Positions 1 through 9,219 of a stretch of DNA of 64,000 bases are shown here, piece after piece. The notes beneath the pieces are model-generated. The model made no database searches. It was not told the DNA's origin and worked only from the letters and a program-made list of their open reading frames with translations. The stretch comes from Rathayibacter sp. VKM Ac-2759. Lineage in GTDB: Bacteria > Actinomycetota > Actinomycetes > Actinomycetales > Microbacteriaceae. Position numbers and translations under genes: made by a program. Numbering within the stretch: position 1 is the stretch's first letter; every line of letters starts with the position of its first letter. The stretch spans positions 3,782,001 through 3,846,000 of the forward strand of contig NZ_CP047176.1 of assembly GCF_009834225.1 (NCBI RefSeq), given 5' to 3'.

Positions 1-1644
1 ACCGACGCGGCCGCCGCCACCGCCGCGTTCGCGTGGCCCGACGTCGGCCCCCACTTCAACTGGGCCGTCGACTGGTTCGACGAGATCGCCATCGGCAACG
101 AGAAGACCGCGCTCTGGATCGTCGAGGAGGACGGCTCGGAGCAGAAGGTCTCGTTCGACCGGATGCGCTGGCGCTCCGATGAGGTCGCCGCCTGGCTGCA
201 TTCGAGCGGGGTCGAGCAGGGCGACCACGTGATGCTCATGCTCGGCAACCGGCTCGAGCTGTGGGAGGCGATGCTCGCGATCATGAAGCTCGGCGCGGTC
301 ATCCTGCCCACCACCACCCTCCTCTCGCCCGCCGACCTGGCCGACCGCCTCGAGCGCGGCGAGGTCGCGCACGTGATCGTGGACGCCTCCGAGACCGCGA
401 AGTTCGAGGGGCTGACCGGCGACTTCGGGCGCATCGCCGTCGGCGGAGCGGTCGACGGGTGGCTCGACTACGCCGATTCGATCGACGCCGCCGGCATCAG
501 CCCCTCCGTCGTCGTCGACACCGACGACCCGTGCCTCATCTACTTCACGTCGGGGACGACCTCGAAGCCGAAGATGGTCGTGCACACCCAGGAGTCGTAC
601 CCGGTCGGCCACCTCAGCACCATGTACTGGCTCGGCGTCCGCCCCGACGACGTGCACATGGCGATCAGCTCGCCCGGCTGGGGCAAGCACGCCTGGAGCT
701 GCTTCTTCGCGCCGTGGAACGCCGAGGCGACGGTGTTCGTCTACAACTACAGCCGCTTCGCTCCCGCGGCGCTGCGCCATCAGCTCGACCGCGCGGGAGT
801 CACCACCTTCTGCGCTCCGCCGACCGTGTGGCGGATGCTCATCCAGTCGGAGCTCGGCGAGAAGCCCCGCGACCTCACCGAGATCCTCTCGGCCGGCGAG
901 CCGCTCAACCCCGAGGTGATCGCCACCATCGAGCGCGAGTGGGGGCTCACCATCCGCGACGGCTACGGCCAGACCGAGACGACCGCGATCATCGCGAACC
1001 CGCCCGGCGCCGAGATCGTGCCGGGCGCGATGGGCCGGCCGCTGCCGGGCGTCGCGATCGCGCTCGTCGACCCGCTCACCGGCGAGCCCGCCTCCACCGG
1101 CGAGATCTGCCTCGACCTGTCGGTCGAGCCCGTCAACCTGATGTCGGGCTACCTCGGCGACGACGAGCGCACCGACCGCGCCCGCGCCGACGGCTACTTC
1201 CACACCGGAGACGTCGCGGTGCGCGCCGTCGACGGCACCATCACCTTCGTCGGACGCACCGACGACATCTTCAAGTCGTCCGACTTCAAGATCTCGCCGT
1301 TCGAGGTCGAGAGCGTGCTGCTGCAGCATCCCGCCGTCGCCGAGTCGGCCGTCGTCCCGGCTCCCGACGCGACGCGCCACAGCATCGTCAAGGCGTACAT
1401 CGAGCTGGCGGAGGGCTGGGAGCCGACCCGCGAGACCGCGGCCGCGATCTTCGCCCACACCCGCACCCAGCTGTCGGCGTTCGAGCGCGTGCGCCGGCTC
1501 GAGTTCCACCCGCTGCCCAAGACGATCTCGGGCAAGATCCGCCGCGTCGAACTGCGCGAGCGCGAGGAGGCGGCGTTCGGCCGCGGCGAGGAGATCGCCT
1601 CGGAGTGGCGGAGCGACCGCCTGGGGACGGGAGAGAAGGCCTGA
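1..1644 (+). CDS. AMP-binding acyl-CoA ligase, 5'-truncated by window edge
   Basis: The frame is open from base 1, so the N-terminus lies outside the window; the ATG at 163 is internal because the upstream codons (TDAAAATAAFAWPDVG...) read as protein. It belongs to the ANL superfamily: it activates a carboxylic acid as an acyl-adenylate and transfers it to CoA. Visible motifs in order are the P-loop-like YFTSGTTSKPK, the DGYGQTETT adenine-binding motif, the YFHTGD...GRTDD hinge region and, near the end, PKTISGKIRR with the catalytic lysine. The mix resembles medium-chain acyl-CoA synthetases, but the substrate cannot be read from sequence. It converges on the methyltransferase at 1660 with only 15 nt between stops. 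Confidence 0.9.
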   Translation, partial: TDAAAATAAFAWPDVGPHFNWAVDWFDEIAIGNEKTALWIVEEDGSEQKVSFDRMRWRSDEVAAWLHSSGVEQGDHVMLMLGNRLELWEAMLAIMKLGAVILPTTTLLSPADLADRLERGEVAHVIVDASETAKFEGLTGDFGRIAVGGAVDGWLDYADSIDAAGISPSVVVDTDDPCLIYFTSGTTSKPKMVVHTQESYPVGHLSTMYWLGVRPDDVHMAISSPGWGKHAWSCFFAPWNAEATVFVYNYSRFAPAALRHQLDRAGVTTFCAPPTVWRMLIQSELGEKPRDLTEILSAGEPLNPEVIATIEREWGLTIRDGYGQTETTAIIANPPGAEIVPGAMGRPLPGVAIALVDPLTGEPASTGEICLDLSVEPVNLMSGYLGDDERTDRARADGYFHTGDVAVRAVDGTITFVGRTDDIFKSSDFKISPFEVESVLLQHPAVAESAVVPAPDATRHSIVKAYIELAEGWEPTRETAAAIFAHTRTQLSAFERVRRLEFHPLPKTISGKIRRVELREREEAAFGRGEEIASEWRSDRLGTGEKA

Positions 1645-1659
1645 GGAGGGGCGCCGCCG

Positions 1660-2259
1660 TCAGCGGCGCACGGCGATGAGCTCGCCGTGATCGCGTAGGC
1701 CGGGAGTGCTCCGGCGCGCGCGGTGCTCGACCTCGAAGCCGGCGGCCTCGACCGTCGCCGCCACGTCGTCGAGGGGATGGAACCAGGCGGTCGTCACCGC
1801 ATGGTCGAAGGCCTCGACCCGCGGCCCCTCGCAGAAGCCGATCAGCAGGCGACCACCCGGCGCGAGGCTCCGGGCGAATCCCTCCAGCACGGCGGGCAGG
1901 TCGCCCGGCGGCAGGTGGATGATCGAGTACCAGGCGAGGATCCCGCCGAGAGACGCTCCGGCCGCGCCGAGCTCGCGGAGGGTGCCGAGCCGGAACGGCA
2001 CCTCCGGGAAGCGCGCCCGCGCGTGGTCGAGGAACTCCGGGACGAGGTCGACGCCGACCACCTCGAGGCCGGCATCCCGCAGGAACGCGGTCCAGTGCCC
2101 GGGTCCGCACCCCGCGTCGATCACCGGGCCCTCGATCGAGGCGGCCCAGGAGGCGATCAGCGCGCGGTCCCGCTCGTCGGCATCCTCGACCGAGCCCAGC
2201 AGCGCCGCGTACTCGCCCGCCCGCGCGCCGTACGCCTCCGCCACGTGCTCATCGCTCAT
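1660..2259 (-). CDS. class I SAM-dependent methyltransferase
   Basis: A 199-residue soluble protein with a Rossmann-type methyltransferase fold. The SAM-binding motif I is VIDAGCGPGHW, followed by an acidic motif EVVGVDLVPEF and a motif near GGILAWYSIIHLP typical of Methyltransf_11/25 proteins. The start ATG at 2259 overlaps the stop of the upstream AraC-type gene (ATGA), implying translational coupling and co-transcription from the promoter region left of 3102. The methyl acceptor is unknown; length and motifs are normal for small-molecule methyltransferases. Confidence 0.85.
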   Translation of the reverse strand: MSDEHVAEAYGARAGEYAALLGSVEDADERDRALIASWAASIEGPVIDAGCGPGHWTAFLRDAGLEVVGVDLVPEFLDHARARFPEVPFRLGTLRELGAAGASLGGILAWYSIIHLPPGDLPAVLEGFARSLAPGGRLLIGFCEGPRVEAFDHAVTTAWFHPLDDVAATVEAAGFEVEHRARRSTPGLRDHGELIAVRR

Positions 2260-2753
2260 GACGTCGAGCGTAGGAGCCCGCGGGTCTGAGCCGCGGCGCG
2301 CGCCGCGCCTGCGCGACCGGCGAGCAGCACCTCGAAGCCCGAGCGGTGGCGGTAGCGGAGGAAGGCGCGGTTCATCTCGTCGGTCGAGTGGAAGCCCGCG
2401 GCGTCGGCGGTGCGCGCGAGCACGACGGCGATCGGGAGCGTCGACGCCTGCTCGCGGAACAGGCGCTCCGCGGTCTCGACGCGGATGCGCGCGAGGGAGC
2501 CGCCGACGGTGGTGTGGTGGTGCCGCCAGTGGCTCAGGCGGACGTGGATCGGCCGCACGCCGATCGTCCGGCTGATCGCTCGCGCATCGAGCCCCGGCAG
2601 GGCGTGCAGGTCGACCAGAGAGCGGTCGATGCGCTCGTCGAGATCGCCCGGGTGATGGAGCGCGCAGGCTCGCGCCCCGGGCGCGGCGTCCGCCGCGGGG
2701 GCGGGACCGTCCGTGGTCGGGAAGGTCCTCGGGGGCAGGGGGATCCTCGTCAT
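2256..2753 (-). CDS. short AraC-type helix-turn-helix regulator
   Basis: A 165-residue protein whose C-terminal half is an AraC-family DNA-binding domain: LARIRVETAERLFREQ, then a second helix-turn-helix in ADAAGFHSTDEMNRAFLRYR. The N-terminal about 60 residues are Pro/Ala-rich with no recognisable sensor domain, so it is shorter than the usual 280-320 residues. ATG at 2753 (MTRIPLPPR) is preferred; an upstream frame to 2828 exists but reads like non-coding sequence. It probably controls itself and the coupled methyltransferase; it is divergent from the membrane gene at 3103. Confidence 0.7.
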   Translation of the reverse strand: MTRIPLPPRTFPTTDGPAPAADAAPGARACALHHPGDLDERIDRSLVDLHALPGLDARAISRTIGVRPIHVRLSHWRHHHTTVGGSLARIRVETAERLFREQASTLPIAVVLARTADAAGFHSTDEMNRAFLRYRHRSGFEVLLAGRAGAARAAAQTRGLLRSTS

Positions 2754-3102
2754 CGTGTCTCGCCTTCGAGTCGGGGGCACCGCCCCTCGGGGCAGCTCGG
2801 CGGTGTCGGCCTCGGCACCGCTCGCCACCGCCGCTCGCCGGGGGACAGCGACGCGGTGGAGAGGTCCCGCCGCTGGGGGTGGCGACGGGACGCTCGGACC
2901 GAGGTTCTGTCATCTTCGATCGAACCGCAGCCGCGAGCGCCGGCTGGCGCGGGATCCGCACGCCGCTGGCGTACAACCGCCCCTGCGCGCCTCCCCCTCC
3001 GACCTTCGCGCCGAGGCACTCGGGCACTCCCCCCCCAGCGGTGATCATCGACGTAGCGCCCCACCCCGAGGCGACCCCGACGCCTGCGAGAGGAGCCCCA
3101 CC
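2754..3102. other. divergent intergenic region, 349 bp
   Basis: Lies between the AraC-type gene (minus) and the small membrane protein gene (plus) and must hold both promoters. I see no convincing reading frame, RNA gene or strong palindrome in it. The only clear signal is the AGAGGAG ribosome-binding site at 3089-3095 for the plus-strand gene. Confidence 0.5.
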
Positions 3103-3627
3103 ATGTCCACCACCGCATCGGAGACGCTGCTCCCCGCCACCGCCCTCGTCCTCCCCCTCCTGCTCGGGGCGTCCCTGCTCGTCGGCGGCGTCGCCGGCCT
3201 GCTGCCGCCCGGGCGGCCTGGCGGACCGCTCCTCCCGTGGCTGCGGATCGCGGTGGGTGCGGCGCTGATCCTCTCGGACGGGGAGGCCTTCATCGTCGCC
3301 GCGTTCGCCGCCGTCCTCCTCTGCTCCGCCGCCCTCGCGGCCGCGTTCGGGAGCTACGGGCGGGCCGCGGAGGCGCCGACGGGAGCCGCACGGCTCGCGG
3401 GCGCCGCCGCGCTCGTCACCGTCGCCGCGATCAGCGCGGTCGAGGGGCTCCTCGGGTTCGACGGCGTCACCGCCCACTTCTCCCGCTTCGACCTGCGCGA
3501 TCTCAGCTGGGCGGCGGCGCTCGTCGGCGTCCTCGCGGTGAGCAGCCTCCTGCAGCTCGCGGCGGCCCGCCCGGCGCCGCGGTCGCGGCTCGATCCGGCC
3601 GACGGCGAGCTCGGGTCGAGTCCCTGA
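3103..3627 (+). CDS. small integral membrane protein, unknown function
   Basis: A 174-residue protein with about five hydrophobic segments: residues about 10-35 (ATALVLPLLLGASLLVGGVA), 45-62, 63-85, 100-120 and 130-150. The ATG at 3103 follows an AGAGGAG ribosome-binding site by 7 nt, which decides the start over the longer open frame from 2713. The tail is polar (RSRLDPADGELGSSP). No family is recognised; composition and codon use match the neighbours. Confidence 0.7.
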   Translation: MSTTASETLLPATALVLPLLLGASLLVGGVAGLLPPGRPGGPLLPWLRIAVGAALILSDGEAFIVAAFAAVLLCSAALAAAFGSYGRAAEAPTGAARLAGAAALVTVAAISAVEGLLGFDGVTAHFSRFDLRDLSWAAALVGVLAVSSLLQLAAARPAPRSRLDPADGELGSSP

Positions 3628-3791
3628 TCCGGCGCCGCGCGACTCCTGGTCGGCCTCCACAGGGTCGGTGAGGTGACTTTCGCGCCCAATTCGGGTGAAA
3701 TCATCGTCCCGAACCCGAGAATCCGTCACTCTTGGTCTGTCGCGCTTCCCGAAGGGCGCGACGAGAGCATCGAGAGGATGTGCAATTCGTG

Positions 3792-4709
3792 ATGAGCATG
3801 ACGACAGGCGCCACCCCGACGATCGAGCGGGGAGTGTCGCGCAGAGACGCCGCCGCAGCCGCCTGGCTGGCGGGAGCGGGGATGGACACGAGGCCGGCGG
3901 GCGCGTTCCGAGTCGTCGCGGATGCGTTCCGCGGCGACGACTTCGAGGTGATCCGGCTCTGGCACTCCGCGGCCCGGCTGCGGCGGGGCGGCCGGCCCGG
4001 CCAGGGCGTCCGCGTGATGATCCCGCTCGAGGGCGCGCTGGTCGTGCAGCCCGACGACCCCGCCGATGACGAGGTGACCCTCGGTCCGGGCGCCGTCGCG
4101 TTCCTCCGCTGCTCGGAGGGCGCGACCGTCGTCACCGACGGACCCACGGCACGGCTCGAGGTCATGCTCGGCCGGCCCCTCCTCGGGGTCATCGGCTCGC
4201 AGGAGACGGGGACCCTCGTCACTCCCGCGGACCCGGCGAGCCGCGCCATCCTGCTCTCGACCGTCAACGCCTTCTTCGGCGCGTCGCTCGACGCCGACTC
4301 CGCCGCCTTCCCGCTCGTCCGGTCAGCCGTCGAGCAGCTGGCCAACGCGGTGCTCGCGACCTCGCTCCCCCGCGAGTCGAGCGAGACCGTGTTCACCCGG
4401 GCGCTCGCCATGATCGCGGGCATGTCGGCCGACCCGAGGCTCTCGGTGCACGAGATCTGCCTCCGCCTGGGCGTGCCCAAGCGGACGCTGCAGCGGGTCT
4501 TCGCGACGAACGGGACGACGGTGTTCAACGAGATCCGGCGTGCCCGGCTGACCACCGCCCGCACCCTGCTCGGCAGCACCGACACCCCGCCCGCGCCCGA
4601 TCATGCGCTGAGCGGCTACGTCCGCTCGCAGCGGCTCCAGCGCGACCTGCGGCACCTCGACCCCTCGCACTCCCGCTCCCGGCACGACGAGCGCCCCCGC
4701 AGCGCCTGA
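3792..4709 (+). CDS. AraC-like transcriptional regulator, paralogue A
   Basis: A 305-residue regulator. Residues about 30-140 form a cupin-like sensor region (GVRVMIPLEGALVV ... GAVAFLR). Residues about 215-270 hold an AraC-type helix-turn-helix, LSVHEICLRLGVPKRTLQRV. The second helix-turn-helix expected in this family is weak (GYVRSQRLQRDL). The same architecture, including the string VPKRTLQRVFA, occurs at 52922-53791, and a looser relative lies at 54075-54950, so these are paralogues. ATG at 3792 is chosen because the extra upstream codons to 3732 read as non-coding. The motif ATTCGGGTGA about 95 nt upstream also precedes the second paralogue. Confidence 0.8.
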   Translation: MSMTTGATPTIERGVSRRDAAAAAWLAGAGMDTRPAGAFRVVADAFRGDDFEVIRLWHSAARLRRGGRPGQGVRVMIPLEGALVVQPDDPADDEVTLGPGAVAFLRCSEGATVVTDGPTARLEVMLGRPLLGVIGSQETGTLVTPADPASRAILLSTVNAFFGASLDADSAAFPLVRSAVEQLANAVLATSLPRESSETVFTRALAMIAGMSADPRLSVHEICLRLGVPKRTLQRVFATNGTTVFNEIRRARLTTARTLLGSTDTPPAPDHALSGYVRSQRLQRDLRHLDPSHSRSRHDERPRSA

Positions 4710-4752
4710 GGCCGTCTGACATCGCGCAGGGCCTGCCGCCCGGACCGGCCGC

Positions 4753-5769
4753 TCAGGGGGCGGGGTACGCCACGGAGGCGGCGGGCCAGCCCGAGGAGGC
4801 CAGCTCGGCGCGCAGACGGTGGTGGTGCTGGACCGCACCGAGCGAATCGGTGCGGAAGGCGATCGCGGTCGCGGCGTCGGCCCAGTACGCGTCCCAGCCG
4901 GAGTACCGGGCGAGCACCCGATCGCCGACGGCCGCGACGAGCTCCCAGGCCCGCTCGGCCGGGAGGTAGCCCGCCACGTAGGAGTAGCGGATCGCTCCGA
5001 TCGTGCGCTCGGCGTCGCCCGCGAGCAGGAGCAGCGGGGGCCGGCCGTCCAGGGTCTGCGACAGCTCGAGGAGGTGGAACTCGCTGCCGCCGGTCAGCGC
5101 GGCGACGCGGGCGCGCATCCGCTCCGCCTCCTCCGACGCGGACACCTCGGCGAACCGGGCCGACAGCGGCCCGCGCTCGAGGGCGTCGGCCACCAGCAGC
5201 TCGATGTCGTCGCGCGACGCGATCCTGAAGTCGCGGTCGAGGGCCACCCGCTGCTCGCTGAGCAGGGGAAGCGGCAGCTGCTCCCACGGCGAGCCCTTGG
5301 CGCCGTCGGCGAAGCGGGTGCGCAGCGACTCCGGCAGCTCGGCCCAGGTGGGCTGGAACGCGAGCGACGAGTTCCAGCCTCCGAACGAGAAGTCGCTGAC
5401 GGCGTCGAGGGCGAGCAGCTGCTGCTGCCGCATGGTCGTCGGAGGCGTCGCCGCGGCGGCGAGGTAGGCGAGCTGCTCGCGGCGGGGCGCCCGCGCATCC
5501 CACTGCCGGAAGAGGATCGACGCGACGAGGAGCCCGAGCGCCAGGCCGAACGCGAAGAAGAAGAACGGCAGGCCGGTGACGCCGGGGCCCCGGGACACGC
5601 CGACCGCGAAGCCGACGAGACCGAACGGAGCGGCGACGGCGGTGACCTGCAGCGCCCGCCTCGCGATCCTGCCGCCGGGGCCGCGCCTCCGGGCATCGGC
5701 GATCCGCGCGTAGCGGAGCCGGGGACGCACGGGGAACTCGACGTCTCCGGGGTGATTCTGCAGCGGCAC
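4753..5769 (-). CDS. DUF1266-type membrane protein
   Basis: A 338-residue protein with a basic N-terminus, two adjacent transmembrane segments (about residues 38-58 and 68-86, VTGLPFFFFAFGLALGLLVA), then a roughly 240-residue soluble domain. The C-terminal region AERAWELVAAVGDRV followed by YSGWDAYWADA resembles the DUF1266 signature. Biochemical role unknown. The start is GTG at 5769. It converges on the AraC-like gene at its left and is divergent from the DIP1984-type gene at 5840. Confidence 0.75.
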   Translation of the reverse strand: MPLQNHPGDVEFPVRPRLRYARIADARRRGPGGRIARRALQVTAVAAPFGLVGFAVGVSRGPGVTGLPFFFFAFGLALGLLVASILFRQWDARAPRREQLAYLAAAATPPTTMRQQQLLALDAVSDFSFGGWNSSLAFQPTWAELPESLRTRFADGAKGSPWEQLPLPLLSEQRVALDRDFRIASRDDIELLVADALERGPLSARFAEVSASEEAERMRARVAALTGGSEFHLLELSQTLDGRPPLLLLAGDAERTIGAIRYSYVAGYLPAERAWELVAAVGDRVLARYSGWDAYWADAATAIAFRTDSLGAVQHHHRLRAELASSGWPAASVAYPAP

Positions 5770-5839
5770 GCTCGCAGCCTAGACGGGGGCCGCGGGTGGG
5801 CCGGAGCCGATTGTCGGGCGTCTGTGTTTGGGTAGCGCC

Positions 5840-6301
5840 ATGAAACTCGCCGAAGCGCTGCTCGAGCGGTCCGATCTGCAGAAGCGGATCGAGGCCCTCC
5901 AGTCCCGGATCCTCCAGAACGCCTCCTACCAGGAGGGCGAGGAGCCCGCGGAGGATCCGTCCGAGCTGCTCGGCGAGTGCCTCCGCGCCCAGGAGGCTCT
6001 CGAGCGCCTCGTCACCGCCGTGAACCTCACGAACACCTCGGCGACGACTCCCGACGGCGTCGTGCTGACGGCGGCGCTCGCGCGACGCGAGTCGCTGCGC
6101 GGGCAGCACAGCATCCTGGTGCGCGCGGCCGACGCCGCCTCGGGCGAGCGCGGGTACCGCCAGCTGCGCAGCGAGCTGCGACGCCTCTCGGCCCTGCCGG
6201 TGCGGGAGCTGCGCGAGCGGGCCGACGAGCTCGCCCGCGAGCTGCGCGAGCTCGACGCCTCGATCCAGCGCACCAACTGGGAGGTCGATCTGGCGGGCTG
6301 A
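5840..6301 (+). CDS. DIP1984 family protein
   Basis: A 153-residue helical protein beginning MKLAEALLERSDLQKRIEAL, with internal NLTNTS and a coiled-coil-like C-terminal half rich in ELRER repeats. This is the signature of the DIP1984 (septicolysin-annotated) family, widespread in bacteria and of unknown function. ATG at 5840 is used because family members start MKLAEAL; a TTG four codons upstream is an alternative. It stands alone, divergent from the DUF1266 gene. Confidence 0.85.
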   Translation: MKLAEALLERSDLQKRIEALQSRILQNASYQEGEEPAEDPSELLGECLRAQEALERLVTAVNLTNTSATTPDGVVLTAALARRESLRGQHSILVRAADAASGERGYRQLRSELRRLSALPVRELRERADELARELRELDASIQRTNWEVDLAG

Positions 6302-6571
6302 CGGAGGAGCGGTGAGTCGGTAGGCGACTCGGAGCGAGCACACACCGTCGGGCCGGCGGTTCATCCGGCCCACTTGTCACGCGGTGGGCAGCGTACGGCC
6401 TCGGCCCTCACTCACAGCCCAGCACCGACGACCGGTGACCGCGCAGACAGGACACCTCATCACCACGTGCTGGCCGGGACGCCGAGGGCGGGTTCGGGGA
6501 CCTCACCGCAGCGGGATCGGCGCCTCGGGGCGGAGTGAAGGTCGACGAGACGGACGGCGAGGAGGCGGAGC

Positions 6572-7027
6572 GTGAGCGCAGGAGGGCGGCGGACGGGTCG
6601 CGGTGCGATCGCGCTCGGGCTCGTCGGGCTCGTCGTCCTCGTCTCCGCGGGTGCCCTGGTCGGCGCGGCGCTCCAGCCGACCGCGGCCGACTCCGCGGGC
6701 GAGACGGGCGGCGCCTCCGCTCGGTACCCCGGCGACCTGCCCGTCGACGCGCCCCTGCTGAGCGGCGCGCTCCTGTCGTCCAGCGGGGGCGACGGGATCT
6801 GGTCGCTGCGCTACTCGCGGGACGGCCTCACCCCCGAGGAGGCGCTGGCCGACCTCGGCGCGCGGGGGTACGCCGAGGACCACCGGAGCCGCGACGAGAA
6901 CGACGTCGTGCGCGTCTCGCTGCTCGGCTCGAGCCCGTACCTGATCGCCGTGTCGTGGTCGGACGACGACGATCAGGCGCCGATCGATCTCCTGCTGCGC
7001 TCGCCGGAGCGACGCGGGATCGGCTAG
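6572..7027 (+). CDS. small single-pass membrane-anchored protein, unknown
   Basis: A 151-residue protein with an N-terminal hydrophobic segment (about residues 12-33, AIALGLVGLVVLVSAGALVG) acting as a signal anchor, followed by an extracytoplasmic domain of about 115 residues with no recognised family. The GTG start at 6572 is preceded by GGAGG at 6561-6565. The preceding 270 bp (6302-6571) contain no other gene. Its stop overlaps the stop of the convergent esterase gene by 4 nt. Confidence 0.7.
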   Translation: MSAGGRRTGRGAIALGLVGLVVLVSAGALVGAALQPTAADSAGETGGASARYPGDLPVDAPLLSGALLSSSGGDGIWSLRYSRDGLTPEEALADLGARGYAEDHRSRDENDVVRVSLLGSSPYLIAVSWSDDDDQAPIDLLLRSPERRGIG

Positions 7028-7947
7028 GCCAGCGCGCGGAGCTGCGCCGCGAAGAAGGCCAGCGAGCGGTCGACCTCGGGCAGCGCCGGCGTGCGGTTGA
7101 GGTGGCCGTGGGGCATGCCCCGGGCGAGGTACCCGGTCGCGGCGACGCCCGCCTCCGCGAGCTGCCGCAGCAGCAGCTCGGCCGAGCCGCGCAGCTCGTC
7201 GAACTCGTTCACCATCACCGACACCGGCGGGAGACCCGCGAGCGGTGCGGCGCCGGGCAGGGCATCGGCCGGCAGATCGGAGAGCCGGCCGACGTAGGTC
7301 CGCACCATCCCCTCGATGCTCGCCGTCGGGAAGCGCAGGAGCGCCGGCAGGGTCATCAGCTCGCGCAGCACGTCGTCGTCGACGGCCGGGTTCGGGAAGT
7401 GCGCGAACGGGTACGCGAGCAGCACGTGCTCGGGCAGCCGCGTTCCGGCGTCGCGGAGGCGCAGGGCCGTCGCGACGGCGAGGGCGGCTCCGGCGCTGGC
7501 CCCGCCGATCGCGACGGGAGTCGCCTCCGGAGTCTCGGCGCGCAGCTGCCGCCACGCGGCGTGGACGTCGTCGAGCGGGACGGGGTAGCGGACGGTCTCG
7601 CTCGCCAGGCGGTAGCCCACCGAGACGACGCGGGAGCCCGCCCGGGCGGCGAGCTCGGCCGACACGACGTGCGACTCCTGCATGTCGAGGTCGCCCGCCT
7701 GGAAGCCGCCGCCGTGCACCCAGAGCAGCGCGGGGCCCGTCGCCTCCGCGGGGTCGTAGACACGGAGCGGGATCGGGCCGTGCGGGCCGCCGGCGGAGGC
7801 GTCGGAGACGGTCACGCCCGCGGGGAGCGACCACCGACCCGGGTCCTGCTCGAAGGCGGCGAGGCGAGCGGCCTGGGCGGCGTCGAGCGGGTAGGCGAGC
7901 CCCTCGAGGTGCGGGAGCCTGGCGGCGAGGTACGGATCGAGCGGCAT
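7024..7947 (-). CDS. alpha/beta hydrolase, HSL-type esterase
   Basis: A 307-residue alpha/beta hydrolase of the hormone-sensitive-lipase group. The oxyanion motif is WVHGGGFQAGD at about residue 75 and the nucleophile elbow is GGASAGAA (serine in G-x-S-x-G). An FDELR segment near 235 probably holds the catalytic Asp and MPHGHLN near 280 the catalytic His. Such enzymes hydrolyse short-chain carboxylic esters. No signal peptide, so cytoplasmic. It is the last gene before the convergent 6572 gene; upstream is an independent methyltransferase gene. Confidence 0.87.
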   Translation of the reverse strand: MPLDPYLAARLPHLEGLAYPLDAAQAARLAAFEQDPGRWSLPAGVTVSDASAGGPHGPIPLRVYDPAEATGPALLWVHGGGFQAGDLDMQESHVVSAELAARAGSRVVSVGYRLASETVRYPVPLDDVHAAWRQLRAETPEATPVAIGGASAGAALAVATALRLRDAGTRLPEHVLLAYPFAHFPNPAVDDDVLRELMTLPALLRFPTASIEGMVRTYVGRLSDLPADALPGAAPLAGLPPVSVMVNEFDELRGSAELLLRQLAEAGVAATGYLARGMPHGHLNRTPALPEVDRSLAFFAAQLRALA

Positions 7948-8008
7948 CGGCGCCTCCTGACGGGGTGGGGACGGCGCCCACGCTACCCGCGGGGCGAGCC
8001 GCCTCCGG

Positions 8009-8623
8009 TCATCGGCGCTGCAGGAGGAGCACGGCGTCGACCAGCGGGGCCTCGTGGCCGTCGGGGCCGGTCGCGAGGCGCTCCCGGGTGCCGACGACGA
8101 GGGTGGACCACTCGTCGGCGTCGAGGGCGAGTGCCGCCAGCTCCTCCTCGGCGGTCGGCAGCTCCTCGCCGAGGTGGCCCCGGTGTCCCGACCAGGGCGG
8201 CGGGGCCGCGTGCGACACGACCACCAGGTGCCCGCCGACGGCGACGAGACCGGCCGCGCGGCGGAGGACGTCGACGCGCGGGAACTCGACCATCGAGTGC
8301 AGGAACGAGGCCGTCACGAGCTCGAACGGGCCGTCTACCGGCCACTCCTCGGACAGGTCGGCCTGGCGGAGGTCGACGGCGAGGCCGCGCTCGACGGCGG
8401 CGGTGCGGGCGCGGGCGAGCGCCGTCTCCGAGAGGTCGAGGCCCGTCACGCTCCAGCCGCGGGAGGCGAGCCAGAGAGCATCGCCGCCCTCGCCGCAGCC
8501 GAGATCGAGCGCGCGGGCGGGCGGCAGGTCGCCGACGAGATCGACGAGGGTCGCGTTGGGGCGGCCCGACCAGATGGCGGAGTCGCCGTAGCGCTCCTCC
8601 CAGTGCTCGCGTGCTGTCGGCAT
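8009..8623 (-). CDS. class I SAM-dependent methyltransferase, TehB-like
   Basis: A 204-residue methyltransferase. The start MPTAREHWEERYG, then SGRPNATL, is characteristic of small actinobacterial enzymes related to TehB and thiopurine methyltransferases. Motif I is ALDLGCGEGGDALWLA; an acidic residue follows in VTGLDLSETAL. ATG at 8623 is chosen over the longer frame to 8767 because upstream codons are non-coding in character and overlap the divergent VOC gene start. Confidence 0.85.
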   Translation of the reverse strand: MPTAREHWEERYGDSAIWSGRPNATLVDLVGDLPPARALDLGCGEGGDALWLASRGWSVTGLDLSETALARARTAAVERGLAVDLRQADLSEEWPVDGPFELVTASFLHSMVEFPRVDVLRRAAGLVAVGGHLVVVSHAAPPPWSGHRGHLGEELPTAEEELAALALDADEWSTLVVGTRERLATGPDGHEAPLVDAVLLLQRR

Positions 8624-8760
8624 GGTGCGTCCTTCGCTCGGGGTCGGATCGAGGATGACGCGTGCGGGGCGCGGAGGCCAGCGGGCGTGCCGGAACAGCA
8701 CGAGGGCAGGGCAGGCAGGGGGCCTTCCGCGGCACGGCGTGCGCCGATTAGCGTCGAGGC

Positions 8761-9111
8761 ATGGCACTCCGACTCGAAGAGATCATCGTCGACTGCACCG
8801 ACTTCCGCGTCCTCGGCCACTGGTGGCAGGAGGCGCTCTCCTGGGACATCGTCGACGAGGACGACGAGGGGATCGAGCTGCTGGCTCCGTCGGGGCGCGG
8901 GCCGAGCCTGCTGTTCCTCGACGTGCCCGAGCGCAAGACGGTGAAGAACCGGCTCCACCTCGACTTCGTTCCCGACGATCAGGACGCCGAGGTCGAGCGG
9001 CTCGTCGGGCTCGGCGCCTCCCGCGTCGACGTCGGGCAGGGCGACCAGTCGTGGGTCGTCCTCGCCGATCCCGAGGGGAACGAGTTCTGCATCCTCTCGG
9101 CGAGGGACTGA
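8761..9111 (+). CDS. VOC (glyoxalase/bleomycin-resistance) superfamily protein
   Basis: A 116-residue protein starting MALRLEEIIVDCTDF with the paired beta-alpha-beta-beta-beta layout of the vicinal oxygen chelate fold. Landmarks are NRLHLDFVPDD in the middle and VVLADPEGNEFCIL at the end. The substrate is unknown; members include metal-dependent dioxygenases and antibiotic-binding proteins. A 137-bp gap separates it from the divergent methyltransferase. Confidence 0.8.
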   Translation: MALRLEEIIVDCTDFRVLGHWWQEALSWDIVDEDDEGIELLAPSGRGPSLLFLDVPERKTVKNRLHLDFVPDDQDAEVERLVGLGASRVDVGQGDQSWVVLADPEGNEFCILSARD

Positions 9112-9144
9112 TCGACCCGGGCGCGACGCTGGGAAGTCAAGGGT

Positions 9145-9158
9145 AGAACGAACGTTCT
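9145..9158. promoter_or_regulatory. perfect GAAC-N4-GTTC palindrome, possible SOS-type operator
   Basis: AGAACGAACGTTCT is a perfect AGAAC-N4-GTTCT inverted repeat lying 62 nt upstream of the GTG start of the sigma-like gene. The core GAAC-N4-GTTC matches the core of actinobacterial LexA boxes (CGAAC-N4-GTTCG), but the flanking C/G are A/T. LexA control is therefore only a suggestion; another repressor could use it. Confidence 0.35.
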
Positions 9159-9219
9159 CGCGTCCCTACGATCGGCTGCGACGCGAGCCCGCCGGGCTGG
9201 CCCCGACCGAGGAGCGACC

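Noticed and set aside
1660..3729. A 689-codon minus-strand frame containing the methyltransferase
   Set aside because: Everything upstream of ATG 2259 is shadow; the AraC-type gene occupies that interval in another frame with an ATGA overlap.
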